Positions 8,215-17,805 of a stretch of DNA of 60,242 bases are shown in pieces. The notes below the pieces were generated by a model. The model saw nothing but the letters and a program-made list of their open reading frames with translations, did no database searches and was not told the DNA's origin. Origin of the DNA: Desulfogranum marinum (GTDB lineage: Bacteria; Desulfobacterota; Desulfobulbia; Desulfobulbales; Desulfobulbaceae); NCBI RefSeq assembly GCF_016918565.1, contig NZ_JAFFQD010000033.1, forward strand, positions 1-60,242, in the 5' to 3' direction. Position 1 is the stretch's first letter. The number at the start of each line of letters is the position of its first letter. Position numbers and translations under genes: made by a program.

Positions 8215-9836
8215 TAGATACTTTATTATTAAACGGTTCGATTATAGATGGGACAGGGGCACCGGCTTACTCCGGTTCTGTTGGCTTGCATAACGGACGA
8301 ATAATCATGATCACTCGACCGGATGGTTCCGGCACCGCTGAGCTAATAAATGCCAGTGCTAATAACGTCTTTAATGTCGACGGACTGACTATAGCCCCTG
8401 GTTTCATCGATCAGCACACCCATTCAGACATCACTCTTTTAGCTGACGGTAGGGGCAATAGTCAAGTTTGCCAGGGAGTGACTCTTGAGATCATAGGGCA
8501 ATGCGGTTTTAGTGCATCCCCATGCCATTCCCCTGAAATTGTAAAACAAAGGATGATTGGCTATCACTCTTCTGTCGATGTGAGCTGGAGCAGTTTCGGT
8601 GAATACCTTAATTGTGCTTCAGAGCATCAACTCGGCTTAAACGTGGCAGCCATGGTTGGCCATGGGGCACTACGATGGACAACAACAAGAGGTGTATCTC
8701 GTCAAATAACCCGAGAAGATGTGGAGCAAATGACACAGCTCCTCCGTGAATCTTGCCTGGAGGGTGGTTTTGGTCTGTCATTAGGATTGGAATATGAACC
8801 AGGCTTAAGTGCCAATGTGCAAGAGTTGCAAAAACTAGCCGCTGTGACAGGACGTTTGAATCTTCCCGTCAGCTCCCACATTCGTAACAGAGACAAATAC
8901 TTTGACTTGGCTGTAGCTGAGATGTGTAGCCTCTCACGTAACAGCGATGCGGAGGTGATTATCAGCCATGTAAATCCTAAATTTGGAGCTCCAGAATCTG
9001 CCATGGAACAGATTCTGGAAACTGTTTTGGCTAGCCGTAATAGAGGAATTCAAATTTTCATGGATTTAATGCCTGATATCTGGGCAAACACCTCAATGAT
9101 TTCCATACTTCCGACCTGGGCATTTAAAAATGGAATTGAAGGAGTAGTTGAGCTGCTGACAGACGACAAGATGCGTAGTCGCATTAAACAGGATTTAAAA
9201 CCGATCTGGCAACTGGTTCTTCAAGGAAGGTGGGAACTCATTTACCTGATGCATGCTGAAAACTCAACAGAACTCATAGGTAAAAGTTTCTACGAAATCA
9301 GCAAGGAGCGTAAAAGGCCTGCTGACGATTGTCTGCTAGATATAATACGAGATGAAGGGCTGGGGATGGTCAATCTGCTCTGGACCGCAAAAAACTTTAA
9401 AGAAAATGATGTAATAACTGCTTTGAGCGATCCTTATTGCGGGGTAATCTCAGACGCACGAACCCACTCTCCAGATGGTGTTTTAAAAGATCGTAGAGGA
9501 GCCCTTGCCACCTATGGTTGGGCTGCGCATTTTCTGAATCGATATGTTCATGTTCTAAATAAATTACCTTTAGAAGATGCTATCAGACGCCTTACTATGC
9601 TACCTGCAACACGGTTTGGCATATCTGACCGAGGGAGAATAGCACCCGGGGTATGGGCAGATATTGTTGTATTTGATCCAATAAAAATTAGAAGCAACGT
9701 TTCCTTTGATAATCCTGCTAGCTATCCATCTGGAATCAAACATGTGTTTTGTAATGGTCAGGCAGTTGTTTTAGATGGCGTTCGTACCAATAACAACCCT
9801 GGCAAAGTTATTAAATCCTACAACTATCGCAAATAA
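8211..9836 (+). CDS. N-acyl-D-amino-acid deacylase (D-aminoacylase)
   Basis: A 541-residue amidohydrolase-superfamily enzyme. Metal and catalytic positions are visible: QHTHSD (H69 and H71), IGQCGFS (bridging Cys98), SSHIRN, IISHVNPK, and the catalytic Asp in ISDARTHSPDG. Members remove the acyl group from N-acyl-D-amino acids in the cytoplasm. The start overlaps tctA by four bases. With the PLP enzyme upstream, it fits a route of import, deacylation and lyase cleavage. Substrate specificity within the family cannot be read from sequence. Confidence 0.88.
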   Translation: MIDTLLLNGSIIDGTGAPAYSGSVGLHNGRIIMITRPDGSGTAELINASANNVFNVDGLTIAPGFIDQHTHSDITLLADGRGNSQVCQGVTLEIIGQCGFSASPCHSPEIVKQRMIGYHSSVDVSWSSFGEYLNCASEHQLGLNVAAMVGHGALRWTTTRGVSRQITREDVEQMTQLLRESCLEGGFGLSLGLEYEPGLSANVQELQKLAAVTGRLNLPVSSHIRNRDKYFDLAVAEMCSLSRNSDAEVIISHVNPKFGAPESAMEQILETVLASRNRGIQIFMDLMPDIWANTSMISILPTWAFKNGIEGVVELLTDDKMRSRIKQDLKPIWQLVLQGRWELIYLMHAENSTELIGKSFYEISKERKRPADDCLLDIIRDEGLGMVNLLWTAKNFKENDVITALSDPYCGVISDARTHSPDGVLKDRRGALATYGWAAHFLNRYVHVLNKLPLEDAIRRLTMLPATRFGISDRGRIAPGVWADIVVFDPIKIRSNVSFDNPASYPSGIKHVFCNGQAVVLDGVRTNNNPGKVIKSYNYRK

Positions 9837-10174
9837 ACTATCATTACGAGGAATTACTGAAAGTTCTGTCGCAAAGTTTGTTACGGATGTGTCCTGCATT
9901 GCCAGCAGCCAATAGCAGAGTCGAGTTTGCAACAGAACCAAAAACTACGTAAAACGTAGAAACCAATCAGCTATTCCCGGCTGAATTTTATGTATTTGAA
10001 AATATGTACTATTTAAGTTTGAGCTTTCGTAAACATTTGACACAAGACATGAGTGCAATAGACTGAAATAACAGAAAATAAATATCAACAAGCCTGACAT
10101 TTTTTACTTGACATGCCCAGTAAAAAATGTCGCGCGTTTTCTATGGTATATCAATCTCATACATAGGGAACGCG
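9837..10174. other. Intergenic region before the transposase, with a strong hairpin
   Basis: No gene is supported here. It contains a CTACGT-AAA-ACGTAG mini-hairpin near 9950 and the 13-bp inverted repeat listed separately. The left end of the following insertion sequence is probably inside it. Confidence 0.4.
10096..10131 (+). repeat. Perfect 13-bp inverted repeat upstream of transposase
   Basis: GACATTTTTTACT pairs perfectly with AGTAAAAAATGTC across a 10-base loop. TGACATTTTTTACTT also resembles the reverse complement of sequence downstream of the transposase near 11640-11657 (TGACCATTTTTTATT), so it may contain the left terminal repeat of the element. Alternatively it limits read-through transcription into the transposase. 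Confidence 0.5.
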
Positions 10175-11530
10175 ATGAAATTATCAGCATACAATACAAG
10201 CAAAGCCTTAACCCTGACATTAGCAGGCAGAAAAGTGAGAAAACACCTCAATGCAGATTCACTTCTTGCAGCAATCCGGCAGGATTTTCAGAAAATCCCG
10301 GACAGCCGAGGTGCGAACTCGAAAATAACTCTTGATGATGCCTTGATGTCTGCCCTTGCAATGTTTCAGCTCAAAGATCAATCGCTTCTGGCCTTTGACA
10401 AAAGACGTAGTGAAGAAGATCATAATCTTCGTTCTGTCTATGGTCTTTCCAATATCCCTTGTGACAGCCAGATGCGTACAATTTTGGACCCGTTACCCTT
10501 GTCTGCTCTGAGAGCCCCATTCCTGTCTGTATTCAGACAAATACAACGAGGGAAGGACTTTGAGAAGATGGCCTATTATGATGGGCACTATCTCCTCAGC
10601 GGTGACGGCACCGGCTTCTACAGCTCTGAAAAAGTTTCATCACCGTATTGCATGGGAAAAAAAAGCAGGAATGGGAAGATCCTGTACCATCAACAAATGT
10701 ATGCAGCCTGCTTTGTCAAACCAGGAAGTAAAGTTGTCATCCCTGTCTTTCCAGAGATGATAACCCAGAATGACGGTACCAGTAAAAATGATTGTGAGCG
10801 CAATGCTGCCAAAAGATTTTTCAAGGATTTCAGGCGTGAACATCCTCACCTGAAAGTCATTGTTGTCGAAGATGCACTCAGCAGTAACGGACCACACATA
10901 AAAGAACTCAAAAATCACGACCTACGTTTTATCCTCGGTGCTAAACCAAAAGATCACAAGGCGCTCTTTAAAGAGCTGGACCGAGCTACAAATGAAGGTC
11001 GAGCATCTGAGATTCAATTCCTGGATCCAGAAGATCAAAAGACAGGTCATATTTTCAAATACCTGAATAATGTACTGCTCAATCAATCCCATCCCGACCT
11101 TTTGGTCAACGTGCTGGAATACTACCAGGTTAACAAGAAAGGTAAGGTTACGGAATTCAGTTGGGTTACAGATATTGAGATAACAGATGACAATGTCTAC
11201 CAACTGATGAGGGCCGGACGAGCACGGTGGAAGATCGAAAATGAAACGTTCAATACCTTAAAGAATCAAGGGTATAACCTTGGCCACAATTATGGTCTTG
11301 GCAAGAAGAACTTGAGTGGGATTTTCACTATCCTGATGATGTTGGCTTTTTTGGTAGACCAGGCGCAGCAATTAAGTTGCTGGTTATTCCAGGCCGCACT
11401 GATCAAGGGGAGAATAAAGAGAACCCTGTGGGAGCTTATTCGTTCTACAATACAGTTGTTTGAAGTTGACTCCATGGAAAGGGTTCTGCGCATTATAGTC
11501 TTTGGAAGCAAGGAGGCGTTCAAGACGTAA
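10175..11530 (+). CDS. DDE transposase, IS4-type
   Basis: A 451-residue transposase. The first Asp is in SGDGTGFYSS, the second in IVVEDALSSN, and WKIENETFNTLKNQGYNLGHNYG is the YREK-like block with the catalytic Glu. The start at 10175 is chosen because AGGGA precedes it; a frame extension to 10127 lacks a site and crosses the hairpin. The element separates the D-amino-acid operon from the TRAP region. Exact IS group and ends are uncertain. Confidence 0.82.
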   Translation: MKLSAYNTSKALTLTLAGRKVRKHLNADSLLAAIRQDFQKIPDSRGANSKITLDDALMSALAMFQLKDQSLLAFDKRRSEEDHNLRSVYGLSNIPCDSQMRTILDPLPLSALRAPFLSVFRQIQRGKDFEKMAYYDGHYLLSGDGTGFYSSEKVSSPYCMGKKSRNGKILYHQQMYAACFVKPGSKVVIPVFPEMITQNDGTSKNDCERNAAKRFFKDFRREHPHLKVIVVEDALSSNGPHIKELKNHDLRFILGAKPKDHKALFKELDRATNEGRASEIQFLDPEDQKTGHIFKYLNNVLLNQSHPDLLVNVLEYYQVNKKGKVTEFSWVTDIEITDDNVYQLMRAGRARWKIENETFNTLKNQGYNLGHNYGLGKKNLSGIFTILMMLAFLVDQAQQLSCWLFQAALIKGRIKRTLWELIRSTIQLFEVDSMERVLRIIVFGSKEAFKT

Positions 11531-11927
11531 TGGTTTCTTGCTTGATTGAAAATCAAATTGTCAATGATCAAGTGCCCTTGAAAACCGATGTTTTCATAGG
11601 GGATTGGGTGAGTATGCCCGAAAAACGTGTATTTTTAATAAAAAATGGTCATCAAAACTGAAGAATTACGGTTGAGGTCTCATCTTACTGGTAAACTAAG
11701 AATAGTAATGGTTCGATTAGTGGTAATTCCTCTTTTTTCATTGAGTGAAATGCCATAACGGGAATAGCTGGAAACCAATGAATGAACAACATAAGACACC
11801 AGGAATGAATCAACTCAAATGCAACCCGTGGAAAATGAATAAAAAACAGTTTAACCGAAGAAATTCTGTGGTAAGAAACGAAAGATAGGCTGGGGCCCTA
11901 CCGTTCATTCATTCATGGAGTCGCATC
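11531..11927. other. Intergenic region, probable IS right end and dctP leader
   Basis: No coding frame is supported. A short hairpin (GAAAAC-CGAT-GTTTTC) lies near 11580. The sequence near 11640-11657 is the candidate right end of the insertion sequence. Base composition changes to GC-richer sequence at the following gene. Confidence 0.35.
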
Positions 11928-13097
11928 ATGATCATCACGCGTCACGGAAATCTTGTTTCTTACAATAAACGGTCCAATACGCCCCTTAAGAGCAGCTGTC
12001 TTGGTTTATTTTCCATGAAGTGGCTTGCTGCTCTCCTCTTACTATCCATGGTCGTGGGGACGGCCTGCACAAACGCCAGAGCAGCGGCCATAACCCTTAC
12101 TTTCGCCACGAACACGGCCCCTGTGGGCCTCAGGGGCCAGGCCGAGAAAGCCTTTATTGATGAGGTGGAACATCTAAGTCAGGGTAAAATTCGCATAACC
12201 TCCTTCTGGAAACAATCATACCTCCGAGACCAAGAACTCCTTGAGGGTATTAAGGACGGCAGCGTGGATATGGGCCACGTGAACATCAACTACTACCCCA
12301 AACGGTTGGTGGTCAACAGCGTCATGTCCCTCCTGCAACAAGGCCCCTACCACTATGCAAACCGCATATGGGCCTATGACACCATCTACAATAAGATCCC
12401 CCAGCTCAACGCCGAATTTACAAAATTCAATCAAAAAATCATCTATACATACTCGCCACTGCCCATGGAAGGTGTCTTTACCCGGCCTGTGACCTCCCTT
12501 ACCGATTTCCAAAACCTTCGGGTTTACACCCCCAGACGATGGATCATGAAAATCTTGGAAGAAGTGGGGGCCGTGCCCATCTCCATTCCTTGGACCGACA
12601 CCTTCATGGCTTTAAAAACCAACGCCATAGAGGGGGTCTACACAAACATCGATGCAATTCACCGTGTCGGCTTAGACAGCGTGGCCCCCAATATCCTGAT
12701 CTTTCAACCCTTCTGGATCCCCCTCCCTTTCCACATCACTATAAACCTGGATACCTGGAACCAGTTGCCCCAAGATATCCAGCTGATCATCCGCACAGCT
12801 TCGACAAACTCGAAACGCCACTTCGCAGCACATTACGAGAACATGCTAGATGAAATTGTCGCAGCTCAGAGAGAGGCGGGGTGCCAAGTTGCCTTTGTCC
12901 AAAAAGAGGATATGGACACCTGGCTTAAGCTTCCCGAGATAACAAAGGTGGAACAGCTATGGATCAAGGAGGTGAGCCAGTTCATGCCCACCGAAGAGGC
13001 TTGGGGAATATTGGAAAAAATCGAATCGATCGTTAGCGAAGGCATCCGAAAAGACAGTCGGCCCAAATACACCCACCCGGAAATAAATTGCCCCTGA
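11928..13097 (+). CDS. dctP: TRAP transporter substrate-binding protein, DctP family (orphan)
   Basis: A 389-residue exported protein. A long N-terminus precedes a hydrophobic stretch (about residues 34-46) ending near ACTNARA, and the mature fold starts ITLTFATNTAPVG. The conserved Arg region is FQNLRVYTPR and the substrate-loop region is PWTDTFMALKTNAIEG. The start at 11928 has GGAG seven bases upstream; an internal ATG at 12015 would give a normal signal peptide but has no site. No DctQ/DctM membrane genes are present. The adjacent convergent two-component pair suggests that the protein may sense rather than transport, or that the permease is elsewhere. Confidence 0.82.
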   Translation: MIITRHGNLVSYNKRSNTPLKSSCLGLFSMKWLAALLLLSMVVGTACTNARAAAITLTFATNTAPVGLRGQAEKAFIDEVEHLSQGKIRITSFWKQSYLRDQELLEGIKDGSVDMGHVNINYYPKRLVVNSVMSLLQQGPYHYANRIWAYDTIYNKIPQLNAEFTKFNQKIIYTYSPLPMEGVFTRPVTSLTDFQNLRVYTPRRWIMKILEEVGAVPISIPWTDTFMALKTNAIEGVYTNIDAIHRVGLDSVAPNILIFQPFWIPLPFHITINLDTWNQLPQDIQLIIRTASTNSKRHFAAHYENMLDEIVAAQREAGCQVAFVQKEDMDTWLKLPEITKVEQLWIKEVSQFMPTEEAWGILEKIESIVSEGIRKDSRPKYTHPEINCP

Positions 13098-13152
13098 GCG
13101 AAGCGAATATCTCGAACGAATAACGACAAGCCAGGAACGAGAAACGCTTTTC

Positions 13153-13815
13153 TCAAAACCCCAACTCTACCAACCCTTTGATGATGGCGTACTTGGTCAG
13201 CTCGGCTGTGCCGGAGAGTTTTAGTTTCTTCTGGATATTCGACCGGTGGGCTTCCACAGTCTTAGGACTGATGAAGAGCTGCTTAGCGATCTCCCGGTTG
13301 ACGCGGCCTTCGGCGATGAGCTGAAGCACTTCCCGCTCCCGGTCTGAGAGCTTCTCCAGCCCCTTAGGTTCGTCGCTCCCTCCCTCTTTCTGCTTCACGT
13401 AATATGTGATCACCTTATTGGAAATGTCCGGACTCAAGTAAGAGTCCCCTTCATGGGCTACATGGATGGCCTTGATGAGGTCGCTGGTAGCTGACCGCTT
13501 CACCAGATAACCGGAAGCCCCAGCCCGCAAAGTCTCGAAAATGTACTCCTCGCTGGTGTGCACGGAAAGGATCAGGATTTTCAGGTCAGGGAACCGTTTC
13601 TTCAGCTGCCGCGTGGCGTCCATGCCATTGAGCTCCGGCATGGTGATATCCATGAGCACCACATCGGGCATAAGCTGCTCCACCATATTGATGGCCTCCC
13701 GACCGTTCTCCGCTTCCCCCACCACCTCGATATCAGACTCCACATACAAAAGGGCACAAAGCCCCTTCCTTACAATGGTGTGGTCTTCCACCACAATCAC
13801 TTTAATTTTTGCCAT
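13153..13815 (-). CDS. NarL/FixJ-type response regulator
   Basis: A 220-residue regulator starting MAKIKVIVVEDH, with AAAGGAAG upstream of the ATG at 13815. The receiver domain has the acidic pair VVEDH, phospho-acceptor Asp56 in VVLMDITMP, and the Lys in GYLVKRS. The C-terminal LuxR-type helix-turn-helix reads LSDREREVLQLIAEG and ISPKTVEAHRSNI. Its likely partner is the HisKA_3 sensor encoded 0.6 kb upstream on the same strand. It probably controls genes for the ligand bound by the neighbouring DctP protein; targets are not identifiable here. Confidence 0.93.
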   Translation of the reverse strand: MAKIKVIVVEDHTIVRKGLCALLYVESDIEVVGEAENGREAINMVEQLMPDVVLMDITMPELNGMDATRQLKKRFPDLKILILSVHTSEEYIFETLRAGASGYLVKRSATSDLIKAIHVAHEGDSYLSPDISNKVITYYVKQKEGGSDEPKGLEKLSDREREVLQLIAEGRVNREIAKQLFISPKTVEAHRSNIQKKLKLSGTAELTKYAIIKGLVELGF

Positions 13816-13962
13816 CTTCATTCTTCCTTTATGGACCTCCGGGGACAAAGTGAGCCACCTTGAAAGTTGGTTGCGAATACTCCCGCCTTTCGTACCTCGA
13901 AACGATTACACTCGTTGACGGACATAAACCGCTATATTTTCTCAAATTTTTCAAGCTGTTTT

Positions 13963-13979
13963 GGTGCGTGTAACGCACC
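13963..13979. repeat. REP-like hairpin 1 (GGTGCGT / ACGCACC)
   Basis: A perfect 7-bp stem with a three-base loop, followed by CTGCGG. Short GGTGCGT-type palindromes are common dispersed intergenic repeats in proteobacteria; genome-wide copies would confirm this. Confidence 0.5.
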
Positions 13980-14097
13980 CTGCGGAATCAGGTACCTCAA
14001 CAGGTTACCAATTACCAAATCTTCCTCGATTGTCAAACGTCGGGTTCGTCGGAAATGGCCAGATGCCATATATCCATAGGTATGCCATCACCGTTGC

Positions 14098-14118
14098 AGG
14101 GTGCATTTTATGCACCCT
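14098..14118. repeat. REP-like hairpin 2 (AGGGTGCAT / ATGCACCCT)
   Basis: A perfect 9-bp stem with a TTT loop. It shares the GGTGC core with the hairpin 120 bp upstream, suggesting one dispersed repeat unit bounded by the two palindromes. Confidence 0.5.
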
Positions 14119-14413
14119 ATCCGAACCGCCAATGCCCTTGGTTTTTGGTAGCTATTCGAATTCAGAACCATTTCAGCAACCTCACAAGCCTTATGTCAAT
14201 GCCCGAGTAGCCACCAAAATTGATGGCGTACGAATCCCGCAAGAAACGATGTGCCCATCACAGCTTGGTTAGTAACCCCTGAAGAGCATGAAGCGACCAC
14301 CGGGCATCATAAAGAAAACTGGATAACCTTTATTGTTCTCCACGGACAAATCCCTTATCATTCGCGAACCTAGGGCGCAAAGGGCTGAGTTCCTTGCGCC
14401 CTAGGCAAGATTG

Positions 14414-16756
14414 CTATTCCCCCCCCTGAATTTCGGTTGAAATACAGGTGCCCTGGCCCGGGCTGGACCAGATGGAGAGTTTCCCCCCCAGGAAGGCAAT
14501 GCGCTCACGCATGCCGAGGAGGCCCAGTTTGTCGGTCATCTTGTGGCCGGAGAGAACCTCTTCGGGTTCGAAGCCCACGCCGTCGTCAATCACCTTAAAC
14601 ACGATCATGCCATCGGGTCGGTGGGAGAGAAAGATCTCCACGCGTGTGGCTTCGGCGTATTTGAAGATGTTGTTCAAGGCTTCCTGGGCCAGGCGGTAGA
14701 TGGTGGTTTCGATCGCCTCGGAGGGCCTGTTGTCGAAATCCTGAGCATCGAGGAGCAGGACCATGTCCACCTTCTCTTCTATGCGGCTCAAATACCACCT
14801 GAGAGTGGGCACCAGACCGAAGTCCCGCAGCATGGGAGGCCAGAGGTTGACGGAGAGGTCGTGGGCCTGTTCAGCGAGGCGACTGACAATCTCTTCGGTG
14901 TCGGCAAGGAGGTCGACGATTTTCTCCCCTTTGCCTGTGGTGATCATCTTCTCCATGGCTGCAAGATTGAGAGTAGCCGCGGTGAGGGCCTGGCCAATCT
15001 CGTCGTGCAGCTCAAACGAGATCTTTCGGCATGTGGTTTCCTGCATCTCCACCACCTTGGCCGAGAGCCGTTCCAGCTCATGGCCATGCTGCACGGTGGC
15101 CTGCATGAGGTTGACGCTCTGGATGGCCACGGCAAGAGAGGTGGCCACCTCTTTAATGGTATCGAGATTTTCGATGGTAAAGCTCGGGTCCGGAAACCGG
15201 GAGAGGTTCAGGCACCCGATGAGTTCATCATTTGCGACCAGAGGCATGCTCACGTAGCCGTCCCGACCTCCTTCGGATGCGTGAAAGTCTGCAACCATGG
15301 TGTTCTGAGCGGCCTCGATCCCCCGGATAACGATACGTTTGCCCGGGGTCAGGCGTTCTGGCTTGAAATCGTCCATGGGATAGTGCTCCCCTTCGGGGAC
15401 CCCGTACCCGGATTCCGTGTCCGAAGCCACCACGGTTGCTCTTGTTCTGGGGAAGTCAAACACAACGACACAGGCCCAGAAAGCCCCGTAAATGTCCCTC
15501 AAATACTTCAGGACTCTCCGAACTGTTTCCGATGAAAAGCTGCCGTCTAAAACCGCCCGATCGATGCGATTCATTACCCTCAGCTGATTGGAATAGTATT
15601 TCAAGGATGTCTCCACCCGTTTGCGCTGGAAGGTGTTCACCACAAGAATAAATATAATAATGCTCAGCACCGTGATACTCAGGACGATGCTCCACACCAG
15701 CTTTTTGTAGGTCTGGTAGAAGGAAAACGGCACGTTGATCACCTCGGCACCGGACGGGAGGGACGCCTCTTTGATATGGAACCGGATCATCTGGTTGTAA
15801 TCGAACATGTGCCGGTTCAGGCTCTTGGTAAACACGGGAATGGCCTGCACCGGGGTACCCGCCATGATGCGCAGGGCGATCTCAGCAGCCTTTTTCCCGT
15901 GGGCGCTGCCGCTTGCCATCATCCCACCCATGACCCCGTTGCCGAGGTGGTTATCCCAAAAGGTGTAAATGGGGGAATTGGACGCCTGGGCCACACGTTT
16001 CAGGCCCTCGTCCAGGGAGAACTCGCGTCCGGTGCGGTCCACAGTGAAGTTGACGAAGAGCACCAGGGAGGCCGGCGGCAGGGAGCTCACCTCTTCCTGG
16101 AGCTCCTCCATGCTCATGGCGGGGATAAACCGGAAGATGGATGCGTCATCCATCTGTTTGAAGCTGGAAACAATGGTTTTCAGAGTGGCAATGCTGGTGT
16201 CGGTCTGATCCACCACCACGAGAATTTCTTTGGTTCGTGGATGGAGGCGCAGGGCGGTTCGGACGGTCTCTAGGATATCTATGCGTTCCACCACCCCGGT
16301 GAATCGGTCGTGCCCAAACATCTCGAACTCTTCGTAGTAGTTCACCCCACAGAAGACCACCGGGCTCTCAGAAAAAAGTTTCTTCTTTTCGTCCAGGAGG
16401 AAACGAAAGGCCGAATCGTCGGTGGCAATGATCACATCAAAGCGGGTCTGGCGGTATTTCTCCTTCAAGAAATCGGAGAGGCGGCTCATTTGGCGGGTGT
16501 TGTCAAATCGCTCCGCATCCATGTACTCGTAATAGACCCGGAGTCTCATGGCAGCAGGATCCACCTGTGTCAGCCCGGAATCGATCCCCTCCGAAATGCT
16601 GTCGTTCCAAACGTGCCCCTTGTGAAAGGAGTGCAGGATCAGGATATTCTGCTCCTGGATCACTTGGGAGTGCGCCGGATAAGCCCAGGAGAACAGGTAC
16701 AATACAAGCAGCATAAAGAATTTTGGCAACAGTACTCTGTCAGTCACGATGCACAT
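14414..16756 (-). CDS. Sensor histidine kinase with periplasmic ABC-type binding domain, GAF and HisKA_3
   Basis: A 780-residue membrane kinase. Residues 1-30 form a signal anchor. Residues about 32-335 form a periplasmic binding-protein-like domain (ILILHSFHKGHVWN, VIIATDDSAF, MASGSAHGKKAAEIAL). One membrane helix lies near 352-374. A GAF-like domain spans about 395-555. HisKA_3 has RKISFELHDEIGQAL with His584, then an HATPase domain (LAQEALNNIFKYA, DDGVGF, GLLGMRERI). This layout senses a small ligand outside the cell and phosphorylates NarL-type regulators, most likely the product of 13153-13815. Confidence 0.9.
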   Translation of the reverse strand: MCIVTDRVLLPKFFMLLVLYLFSWAYPAHSQVIQEQNILILHSFHKGHVWNDSISEGIDSGLTQVDPAAMRLRVYYEYMDAERFDNTRQMSRLSDFLKEKYRQTRFDVIIATDDSAFRFLLDEKKKLFSESPVVFCGVNYYEEFEMFGHDRFTGVVERIDILETVRTALRLHPRTKEILVVVDQTDTSIATLKTIVSSFKQMDDASIFRFIPAMSMEELQEEVSSLPPASLVLFVNFTVDRTGREFSLDEGLKRVAQASNSPIYTFWDNHLGNGVMGGMMASGSAHGKKAAEIALRIMAGTPVQAIPVFTKSLNRHMFDYNQMIRFHIKEASLPSGAEVINVPFSFYQTYKKLVWSIVLSITVLSIIIFILVVNTFQRKRVETSLKYYSNQLRVMNRIDRAVLDGSFSSETVRRVLKYLRDIYGAFWACVVVFDFPRTRATVVASDTESGYGVPEGEHYPMDDFKPERLTPGKRIVIRGIEAAQNTMVADFHASEGGRDGYVSMPLVANDELIGCLNLSRFPDPSFTIENLDTIKEVATSLAVAIQSVNLMQATVQHGHELERLSAKVVEMQETTCRKISFELHDEIGQALTAATLNLAAMEKMITTGKGEKIVDLLADTEEIVSRLAEQAHDLSVNLWPPMLRDFGLVPTLRWYLSRIEEKVDMVLLLDAQDFDNRPSEAIETTIYRLAQEALNNIFKYAEATRVEIFLSHRPDGMIVFKVIDDGVGFEPEEVLSGHKMTDKLGLLGMRERIAFLGGKLSIWSSPGQGTCISTEIQGGE

Positions 16757-16958
16757 CCACCCCTGAATCGATGATAAGAAATCTCTTTTTCAAACGACCT
16801 TAAAAAATGAGCTTATCCGGCCCATGTTCTCCTGCGACAACAACTACCCTATCTGTTCAGCGCCACACAGGCAATATTTTTCACTTTATTATGTGTACTT
16901 ATCTGTAAGACTCCATACTGAAATGCACTGTTGTGACTTAAAATCACATTTTGGCTAA
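16757..16958. other. Leader region of the sensor gene
   Basis: AT-rich, non-coding as far as can be seen. It should hold the promoter of the leftward sensor gene, but no unambiguous box pair was recognised. Confidence 0.3.
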
Positions 16959-17276
16959 ATTTCGCGCAGACTTCATGGACTTGAGAAGTTCCCTGTTTTA
17001 GATGAATTACTATCCGACCTCGCATATTTTCATGAATTCCAGAATGTTTTAAGTACTCTTATAGATCGATACTCAATTGCGTATAAGCAGGAAGAAAATC
17101 TTCAAACATTTTCAGAACTGGTCATAGATTTTTATTATTCCACTGCTCCTGATGGGTATGATGCTCTGTATGCCTTGAAAGAGCGGTATCCAGTTGGAAG
17201 TGACAAGAGAAAAGTGATCGACTTCCTCAATGAGATTGAAGATTCAGGATGTGATGAGGAGGATATTGCGTTTTGA
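16959..17276 (+). pseudogene. Decayed hypothetical gene without a start codon
   Basis: An open frame of about 105 codons with plausible coding character (LEKFPVLDELLSDLAYF, SELVIDFYYSTAPDG, DKRKVIDFLNEIEDSG) lacks any usable ATG, GTG or TTG near its beginning and is preceded by a stop at 16956-16958. It looks like the C-terminal part of an unknown acidic helical protein. No family was recognised. Confidence 0.35.
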
Positions 17277-17286
17277 AACCTTTCAG

Positions 17287-17448
17287 ATGGAGATTGATGC
17301 TGCCAATCTCAACAAAACTACTGATCTAGAAAGTTACTTTGATCGTTGCAAGAATGGATATGTCCACCCTAATGGAACTGGCCTACAATGGAGTCACTGC
17401 AAAGAAGAGATGTCCAAAGAGAAGGTAATTTCAGTAGCTTGTCATTGA
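17287..17448 (+). CDS. Small hypothetical ORF, uncertain
   Basis: 53 codons from ATG (MEIDAANLNKTTDLESYF) to TGA. It follows the decayed frame by 10 bp and contains an HPNGTGLQWSHC segment. There is no good ribosome site and no recognised family. It may be another remnant of the same locus. Confidence 0.2.
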   Translation: MEIDAANLNKTTDLESYFDRCKNGYVHPNGTGLQWSHCKEEMSKEKVISVACH

Positions 17449-17597
17449 AGTTTACATTGCCAGGACGAAGGTAGTGAATTCTGTCACAGACTCAAACGAG
17501 AGGTGTTTCTTGTGAAGGTCCTGGCCTGTTAGACTGGAACGTTGCTCCATTTTCAGCATGTGCCTCCACGGTGCCAACACTACAAAGTTTTGAAGTA

Positions 17598-17747
17598 ATG
17601 AACTACTACCGAGATGGAGCCTTCTTTTTTGCCGACCAAGAAACCCAGCTACACCCGGGAGACGAAGTGGACATCCTGACAAGCAGCGAGCACCTGGTTG
17701 ATTTGAGTAAGCGCTGGCATGCCGAAAAAAAACAGGAAGGATCATAG
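17598..17747 (+). pseudogene. TrkA-C-like domain remnant
   Basis: 49 codons encode a TrkA-C-like (RCK-C) pattern: a short strand, FFADQETQLHPGDEVDILT, then EHLVDLSKRW. In intact proteins this domain follows a TrkA-N nucleotide-binding domain or a membrane transporter. Upstream sequence stays open in frame for about 40 codons (LLDWNVAPFSACAS) but has no start or recognisable TrkA-N. It is probably the tail of a lost ion-transport gene next to marC. Confidence 0.45.
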
Positions 17748-17805
17748 AGCTCAGTCCAAAATCATTCGCATACTACCTCTGTCAATCTTAGCCTAACCTA
17801 TAGAT

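Larger units (their letters stand above)
13816..14413. other. 600-bp gap between sensor and regulator with two REP-like hairpins
   Basis: No gene is supported. It separates a regulator from its likely sensor by an unusual distance and holds two short perfect hairpins built on GGTGC/GCACC. It may be a site of past insertion. Confidence 0.4.

Noticed and set aside
14543-15535. 330-codon plus-strand frame
   Set aside because: It lies antisense to the histidine kinase, whose domains are fully supported; His/Gly-rich translation typical of a shadow frame.
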